From NCBI RefSeq assembly GCF_004337695.1, contig NZ_SJXJ01000005.1, positions 1 through 64,000 of the forward strand: DNA of 64,000 bases, read 5' to 3'. Positions 58,142 through 64,000 of the stretch are shown here, in pieces. The notes under the pieces were generated by a model, which did no database searches, had not been told where the DNA came from, and was given only the letters and a program-made list of their open reading frames with translations. Position numbers and translations under genes: made by a program. Source of the DNA: Tenacibaculum sp. M341. GTDB taxonomy: Bacteria; Bacteroidota; Bacteroidia; Flavobacteriales; Flavobacteriaceae. Position 1 is the first letter of the stretch; every line of letters begins with the position of its first letter.

Positions 58142-58761
58142 TCTTGGTGTTCTATTTTAAAATTATAACCTATTTCAGCATTACCATTTAAAGAAACAGT
58201 AGCTGCGCTTACATTTGTTAAATCTTGTTCAAAAAAGACATTACTATCTAATACAGCTGATGATATTGATTGAGAAATTTCAATTTCAGAAGCGATACCC
58301 CAATAAATTTTTGGAGCTATTTGAAAAGAAGCTTTTTGTTCATAGGCTACAATGTTTTTTTTAACGATAACATTATCTCCTTTAAGTAATTCTGCACTAA
58401 CACCTTTTTTAACTTGAATATTATTCATTAACTCAATATCATTTGCAGCTGTGGCGTTACCGTCTTGTTTTAAAATAATTCCTGTAGCATTTTGTTCTAC
58501 GGTATATCGTTTACCTATTTTACATATTAATTCATTAGTTTCATTAGTGCCGTTTTCCCAAGTAGCTCTAATACTGGTTTGATAAGGATAAATAAAATTA
58601 GACTTAGAGCCTCTACCAATATTTTTAATTACTTTCCAAGCAACCCCATTTCTGATGGCATCAAATGAAGGAAGTTCATTTCGAGTAAAGACAAAAATAT
58701 TAGGCATATCTTCATTCATGGAGTTATTAACGTAGGTTATTTTTACATCACTTGTGTACAT
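58138..58761 (-). CDS. tandem paralog E, first gene of the array
   Basis: This 207-residue protein shares NNSMNEDMPNIFVFTRNE, GVAWKVIKNIGRGSKSNF, KIYWGIASEIEISQ and VSLNGNAEIGYNFKI with the other paralogs, at roughly half identity to A-C and D. The start is preceded by a near-perfect Shine-Dalgarno sequence on the minus strand (58766-58776), which is unusual for Bacteroidota and supports this start. It heads the array of paralogs E, D, the 271-residue protein, C, B, A and probably DUF1906. Confidence 0.7.
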   Translation of the reverse strand: MYTSDVKITYVNNSMNEDMPNIFVFTRNELPSFDAIRNGVAWKVIKNIGRGSKSNFIYPYQTSIRATWENGTNETNELICKIGKRYTVEQNATGIILKQDGNATAANDIELMNNIQVKKGVSAELLKGDNVIVKKNIVAYEQKASFQIAPKIYWGIASEIEISQSISSAVLDSNVFFEQDLTNVSAATVSLNGNAEIGYNFKIEHQE

Positions 58762-58765
58762 AATA

Positions 58766-58776
58766 ACCTCCTTTCT
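58766..58776 (-). promoter_or_regulatory. unusually strong Shine-Dalgarno sequence before paralog E
   Basis: The minus strand reads AGAAAGGAGGT four bases before the ATG of paralog E. These 11 bases are complementary to the anti-Shine-Dalgarno end of 16S rRNA. Other genes of this window generally lack such a site, so this may reflect special high-level translation, or recent transfer. Confidence 0.75.
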
Positions 58777-58877
58777 GTTGTTTGTGTTTCATTTTTTTAG
58801 TTTATTATGAATAGAGTTTTTATTCGGTGTTGATGTTTAAACTCGTTGTATATTTAGAAAATTAAACAATCCTAAAT

Positions 58878-59017
58878 TGTCAGTTTGAGTGCTTTTGAGA
58901 AACTGAAAGGATATCGAGAATTATATCTAAATTAAAATTCTTATTCTCGATAGCTCTGCTGAATTTGATTCAGCTCAATTTTTTTTATTTCATTCTATAA
59001 AATCGCTCAAATTGACA
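58878..59017. repeat. 140-bp repeat element with inverted termini
   Basis: TGTCAGTTTGAG at 58878-58889 and CTCAAATTGACA at 59006-59017 are inverted termini (11 of 12 match). Inside lie a perfect 10-bp inverted pair TATCGAGAAT (58912-58921) / ATTCTCGATA (58943-58952) and a hairpin GCTGAAT-TTG-ATTCAGC (58958-58974) followed by TCAATTTTTTTT. Such TGTCA...TGACA elements are scattered in flavobacteria as far as I recall. It fills most of the gap upstream of the paralog array, so the array promoter is to the left of it or within it. Confidence 0.6.
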
Positions 59018-59043
59018 GAATTTTGTTTCAAATGCACAACGGG

Positions 59044-59064
59044 TATAGTATATTTTATACTATA
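59044..59064 (-). repeat. AT-rich hairpin after the 86-residue gene
   Basis: TATAGTATA (59044-59052) and TATACTATA (59056-59064) with a TTT loop. It lies 15 bases after the stop of the 86-residue gene and may be a weak terminator or an operator; a related motif, GTATACCATATAC, occurs at about 59497-59509. Confidence 0.4.
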
Positions 59065-59078
59065 TTATTATAATAAGT

Positions 59079-59339
59079 TTAAGCTTCTTCCACAATAATA
59101 GAATCATTGTTAACTGTTATATTTAGAGTTGTATCAACCCCTCTGACTTCAACGTATCCTATTATTTCCCTAGGCTCAGTTGTTTTATACACTGTAAGTT
59201 TTTGATTTCCATTAGGAACATTTTGTGGTTGTCCGAAATTAGCAGTACCATTTAATCCCCATCTTACATTTCCTATAGTTACTGCACTAGTGTTTTCTTG
59301 TTGCGTACCACCAACAATATTTACTGTTATATTTGGCAT
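59079..59339 (-). CDS. unrecognised 86-residue protein
   Basis: This small protein (MPNITVNIVGGTQQEN to DSIIVEEA) is predicted to be beta-rich, like an immunoglobulin-type or cystatin-free sandwich domain. It has no signal peptide, although GG at 10-11 is noted. It is oriented like the rest of the island. A 317-base gap with a repeat separates it from the paralog array. A palindrome TTCACTT...AAGTGAA (59392-59412) lies upstream of its start. Function unknown. Confidence 0.55.
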   Translation of the reverse strand: MPNITVNIVGGTQQENTSAVTIGNVRWGLNGTANFGQPQNVPNGNQKLTVYKTTEPREIIGYVEVRGVDTTLNITVNNDSIIVEEA

Positions 59340-59715
59340 AATTTTTTGTTTTTAAATTTATTCTTACTCTTAAGGATTTTCAGATTTCTCCTTCACTTTT
59401 TTATCAAGTGAAATAATATTGGTTGTTATTTTAAGTTTAAAAAACACAACGATGAAGTATTTATTGATAGATGTTTCTGCATCGTGTTGATATATTGTAT
59501 ACCATATACTTATGTTGGATTTTTTTCTTTTAAAATTCCTTTTATCATTCTTTAAATCTGCAGCTTTATAAAATGATATAGAAAATTCAAATTATACATG
59601 TATTGAATTCTGATATTTCAAATTTAGAGATGATTTAGAGAGTTGTTTTGTACTGAAAAAGCAAGTATTTAACAATTTGAAGCATTGGTATAGGGGGGCT
59701 TATTTTTCACTAAAT
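59340..59715. other. non-coding stretch with palindromes upstream of the 86-residue gene
   Basis: No open frame is evident. The visible elements are TTCACTT (59392-59398) with AAGTGAA (59406-59412), which could be an operator of the 86-residue gene, an ACGATG/CATCGT pair at about 59450-59485, and GTATACCATATAC at about 59497-59509. No clear TAnnTTTG promoter was found on the minus strand. Confidence 0.4.
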
Positions 59716-59744
59716 AAAAAAGCCAACAATTAGTTGACTTTTTT
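59716..59744 (-). terminator. terminator after the GH18-like gene
   Basis: AAAAAAGCCAAC and GTTGACTTTTTT form a 12-bp stem with one mismatch and a five-base loop. With T and A runs on both sides it works in both directions; on the minus strand it lies 55 bases after the GH18-like gene's stop. Confidence 0.7.
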
Positions 59745-59798
59745 ATAATAATAAGTAAGAATGATTAAAAGAAATAAGCATAGATTTAGAAAAAGATA

Positions 59799-60257
59799 TT
59801 ATAATTCATCTAAAGGTAAATTAGACGAAATTATAAGAGAATCATCTAAAGATCTTATAAGACGATAAGTTTTTCTTGTTAAAGAATTGGAAGTGTTAGA
59901 AGGAAGAATGTTTATATCTATACCGTCAAAATTATAGTTTTTACAAAACTTAATAGTGTTAACAACAAGTTTATGTATTTGTTTATCTGAATTAGAATTA
60001 TTGCAAATTCTATTAAAGGAAATTAAAGCATATCTATTTTGTCTATGAATAAGATGGAGTAATTTTTGTAATTGGACAATTGTTTTTTTATCAATAAGTT
60101 TAATATTATTATTGAAATCTATTTCAGGAATATTGAATATGAAAATAGTTATATTTCTATTTAGAGCTTTTAATATAATTGACTTAGAGGTGTTTGTTGA
60201 AATGGTTATTCCACCACCTATTAAATTTTCTTCAGAAATTTCATTGAATGTTTTCAT
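59799..60257 (-). CDS. degenerate GH18-like protein with double-glycine-type leader
   Basis: This 152-residue protein starts MKTFNEISEENLIGGG, which fits the double-glycine leader of bacteriocin-like peptides (LSxxEL..IxGG) exported by C39-peptidase ABC transporters. The mature part resembles a GH18 chitinase N-terminal half: ALISFN (strand 3) and FCKNYNFDGIDINILPS, which aligns with the catalytic DxxDxDxE signature. Asp116 is Asn and the catalytic Glu is Leu118, so it cannot be an active chitinase. The typical C-terminal half is absent. It may be a carbohydrate-binding or decoy protein. A perfect -7 element TAGTTTTG lies upstream (60315-60322). Confidence 0.55.
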   Translation of the reverse strand: MKTFNEISEENLIGGGITISTNTSKSIILKALNRNITIFIFNIPEIDFNNNIKLIDKKTIVQLQKLLHLIHRQNRYALISFNRICNNSNSDKQIHKLVVNTIKFCKNYNFDGIDINILPSNTSNSLTRKTYRLIRSLDDSLIISSNLPLDEL

Positions 60258-60314
60258 TTTAATATTAATTGATATATAGCTTTAGAACTTATTCTTAGCT
60301 CTTGGTTAGAAACT

Positions 60315-60322
60315 CAAAACTA
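60315..60322 (-). promoter_or_regulatory. possible -7 element of the GH18-like gene
   Basis: The minus strand reads TAGTTTTG, a perfect match to TAnnTTTG, 57 bases before the start. No -33 box is clear. Confidence 0.4.
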
Positions 60323-60377
60323 AGAGATCAATATTTATTGTTTTTGTATTTAACGGGTGTTTAATTGTCAATTTTAC

Positions 60378-61191
60378 TCATTCATTATGTTTGATTTTTT
60401 TGATGAATAAAAAAAAGGGAGTAATTCCTCTGTATAGATTAGGCGAGTAACCAAATGTGGATTTAAAATGTCGTGAAAGATGAGCAGGATCAAAAAAACC
60501 AGTAAGTATTGTTGTTTCTGTAACAGATAAATTATAAAAATTTAAAAGTTCTGCAGCATGTTGTAAACGTAAGTTTCTAACTAATTTAGATGTAGATAAA
60601 CCAAGTAAATGTTGTATTTTACGATTTAGGTTTGATGGTGACATGAACAATTCTTTAGCTAATGTTTCGATAGAAAATAATTCATTATCGAGGTTTTCTA
60701 TTACTAAGAAAAATAATTTACCTAACCAGATATTTTTTTTTTAAGATTATTTAAATGGGTTAAATGAACTTCAGTTAAAGGTAGTTCCCATTCTATAGAA
60801 AGGTTTTCTGACATAGTAATACTTTTTCTGTAAATAGTAGGAGGGTAGCCAAATTCTTGTTTGAATTTTCTGCTAAATCCGCTTAAAGTGTTAAATCCAC
60901 TTTTAAAGGCTATTTCTTCTATAGATAAAGAACTTGTACTTAATAATTTTTTAGCCAGTTTCATTCTTGAGTTTAATATTAATTTACTTGGAGTTAAACC
61001 AGTTTCAGCTATAGTTTTTCGATTGAGTTGAGATTTACTTATTTGTAATAATTGAGCTAGTTTAGAAACATCAAAAATTGGGTTTGTTTTTTTTTCGTTA
61101 TTATTTTTTGAATTTTTTCAGAGAATAAAGTCGAGGTATTTACAGTTGAATTGTTATTATTAACAATTAGGTTATCTAATTTTTTCATCAT
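60378..61191 (-). pseudogene. tandem-HTH AraC regulator, broken by two homopolymer frameshifts
   Basis: Translation on the minus strand from ATG at 61191 gives MMKKLDNLIVNNNNS and ends in a stop after 44 residues. One extra A in the A9 tract (61087-61095) restores the frame to FDVSKLAQLLQISKSQLNRK, the first AraC domain (also with ITEIAFKSGFNTLSGFSRKF-like helix, IEEIAFKSGFN). A second break is at the A10 tract (60733-60742); one extra A continues into FFLVIENLDNELFSIETLAKELF and a second AraC domain, ending in GYSPNLYRGI. With both corrections it would be 271 residues, with no stop. It is a likely regulator of the island. Sequencing error, phase variation, slippage or true decay are all possible. 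Confidence 0.75.
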
Positions 61192-61545
61192 TTTTTAATT
61201 TAAAATTGGAGATGTTTTAGTCATACTAGAGTGTTATAGTTGAATACAGTAGTATAATTGTTGTAGTAAAAGAGATAAGGGAAACTATTTAAATTTATGT
61301 AGTAGTTTAGTTTTCATTATGGATTGATTAAAAGGAATTATTATAGATGGTTAATTATTACACTTTAAAATTATAACAAGAAGTATTTGGTGTATTGTTA
61401 AATACTATGAACGATCTTTTTTTGGGTATAAGTGACTTACAAAAAGGAATAGAACAGTAGTAGAAAGAGAAGAGTAATTTTTAAATATTAACATCAAAAA
61501 CTTTAATCAAGAAACAATCTAAACTAAAAAATGTAATTAAAGACT
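61192..61545. other. non-coding stretch between the AraC gene and the thiamine operon
   Basis: An AT-rich interval without an open frame or clear hairpin. It must hold the promoter of the AraC-like gene on the minus strand, for which no TAnnTTTG element was found, and the -33 region of the thi promoter on the plus strand. Confidence 0.4.
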
Positions 61546-61553
61546 TATATTTG
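61546..61553 (+). promoter_or_regulatory. -7 element of the thiS-thiC operon
   Basis: TATATTTG matches TAnnTTTG exactly, ending eight bases before the predicted 5' end of the riboswitch, as expected for the start of the transcript. Confidence 0.65.
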
Positions 61554-61560
61554 TAATGTA

Positions 61561-61646
61561 AAACTTTAGGAGTAGCTAGTTTAACTAGTTTGAGAAATAT
61601 CCTTAGAACCTGATTTGGTTAACACCAACGTAGGAAAAAGTTACTT
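61561..61646 (+). promoter_or_regulatory. TPP riboswitch
   Basis: The conserved THI-element parts are present: GGAGTAGC and TTGAGAAATATCCTTAG (the CUGAGA-like region), then AACCTGATTTGG and AACACCAACGTAGGAAAA, which correspond to the pyrophosphate sensor helix. A terminal helix AACTTT/AAAGTT closes it. It should lower thiS-thiC expression when thiamine pyrophosphate is abundant. Confidence 0.9.
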
Positions 61647-61721
61647 CAAATGCGTGTATAGTAATATTTGTTATTATACAATGTCGTATTCTTCTAGAGT
61701 TTACTTTAATTATAGGTATAA

Positions 61722-61925
61722 ATGATTAGTATAAAAGTAAACGATACACCTAAACAGGTGTCTATAAATTCAACATTACAGCAATTATTAGATCAATTAG
61801 AAGTGAAAAATAAAGGTATTGCCATTGCTGTGAATAACAACATTATTAAAAAAACAGATTGGAATCATCAAACGTTATTAGAGAATGATAATGTGTTGAT
61901 TATAAAATCTACCCAAGGAGGATAG
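61722..61925 (+). CDS. thiS: sulfur-carrier protein ThiS
   Basis: This 67-residue ubiquitin-like protein has the ThiS pattern: MISIKVNDTPKQVSINSTLQQLLDQL, IAIAVNNNIIKKTDWN and the C-terminal STQGG, whose last Gly is adenylated by ThiF and then carries the thiocarboxylate for thiazole synthesis. It is the first gene behind the TPP riboswitch and is followed by thiC after 91 bases. Confidence 0.93.
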   Translation: MISIKVNDTPKQVSINSTLQQLLDQLEVKNKGIAIAVNNNIIKKTDWNHQTLLENDNVLIIKSTQGG

Positions 61926-62004
61926 TCAATATTCATTTAGAACTGTTTCATACCTTAAATAAAACTAACAATTAAAAATAATCTTTAGTAGCTGAAAGCT
62001 ATAA

Positions 62005-63876
<1,872 letters not shown>

Positions 63877-63887
63877 TTAATTATGAG

Positions 63888-63998
63888 TTTGAAATTACGA
63901 ATTGAGAGTTACTTAGATCGAGAAAAATAATTAAGACTTTTATAAAAAGTATTTATGATACTCGATCTAGTAAAGGTAAACTAATTCGTAATTTCAAA
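63888..63998. repeat. long palindromic intergenic repeat after thiC
   Basis: TTTGAAATTACGAATT (63888-63903) and AATTCGTAATTTCAAA (63983-63998) are perfect 16-bp inverted arms. An inner pair TAGATCGAG (63914-63922) / CTCGATCTA (63961-63969) strengthens a hairpin of about 111 bases. This is the look of a MITE-like or REP-like intergenic element that recurs in flavobacteria. It could also act as a terminator or processing site between thiC and the next thi gene. Confidence 0.65.
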
Positions 63999-64000
63999 TT

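Noticed and set aside
60378-60964. Two independent short AraC genes (60378-60650 and 60722-60964)
   Set aside because: Each lacks its first half; they join into one tandem-HTH protein after one base is added at each homopolymer, so they were annotated as one broken gene.

Overview
The window looks like chromosomal DNA from a low-GC member of the Bacteroidota, most likely a marine Flavobacteriaceae (a Tenacibaculum-like genus is only a guess). The evidence is two SusC/SusD pairs, Bacteroidota-type promoters (TTTG, about 20 bases, TAnnTTTG), start sites that mostly lack a Shine-Dalgarno sequence, the gene order rpsL-rpsG-fusA-rpsJ without tuf, and many lipoproteins and TonB-linked receptors. 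No rRNA, tRNA, CRISPR array or intact insertion sequence was seen.

Layout. 1-4.8 kb: end of a surface-polysaccharide locus (asparagine-synthase-like protein, Wzx-type flippase), a membrane fatty-acid desaturase and a small envelope protein. 4.9-12.3 kb: membrane-anchored AraC regulator, HAD phosphatase, an envelope-protein operon, rarA, a rhomboid protease and rlmB. 12.4-24 kb: two SusC/SusD operons, each closed by a hairpin. 24-25.7 kb: a BamA-like outer-membrane protein. 25.8-48.2 kb: the str/S10/spc/alpha ribosomal supercluster, ending in rpoA-rplQ. It is divided by strong terminators after rpsJ and after rpsN and restarted by new promoters, and it carries several structured leaders. Between rpsN and rpsH sits a foreign cassette: an outer-membrane beta-barrel receptor, a LytS-type kinase and a LytTR regulator, with a 21-bp-period direct repeat upstream that suits a LytTR operator. 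48.3-53.3 kb: carA, eno, gltA and an arginine-deiminase-superfamily enzyme. 53.4-61.2 kb: an accessory island, all on the minus strand. 61.5-63.9 kb: TPP riboswitch, thiS, thiC. The right edge holds a long palindromic repeat.

The accessory island is the most unusual part. It holds a stefin-like cystatin (cysteine-protease inhibitor), a DUF1906 (GH25-like fold) protein, five tandem paralogs of a roughly 206-residue beta-rich family that resembles RhiA-type proteins, an unrecognised 271-residue protein, a small unknown protein, a GH18-like protein without the catalytic glutamate but with a double-glycine-like leader, and a tandem-HTH AraC regulator broken (or slippage-controlled) at A9 and A10 tracts. 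The first paralog has a near-perfect Shine-Dalgarno sequence, which is rare in this phylum. The combination suggests a system aimed at another organism, perhaps a eukaryotic host, predator or prey, but this is inference.

All calls come from reading the sequence by eye; no database search was possible.
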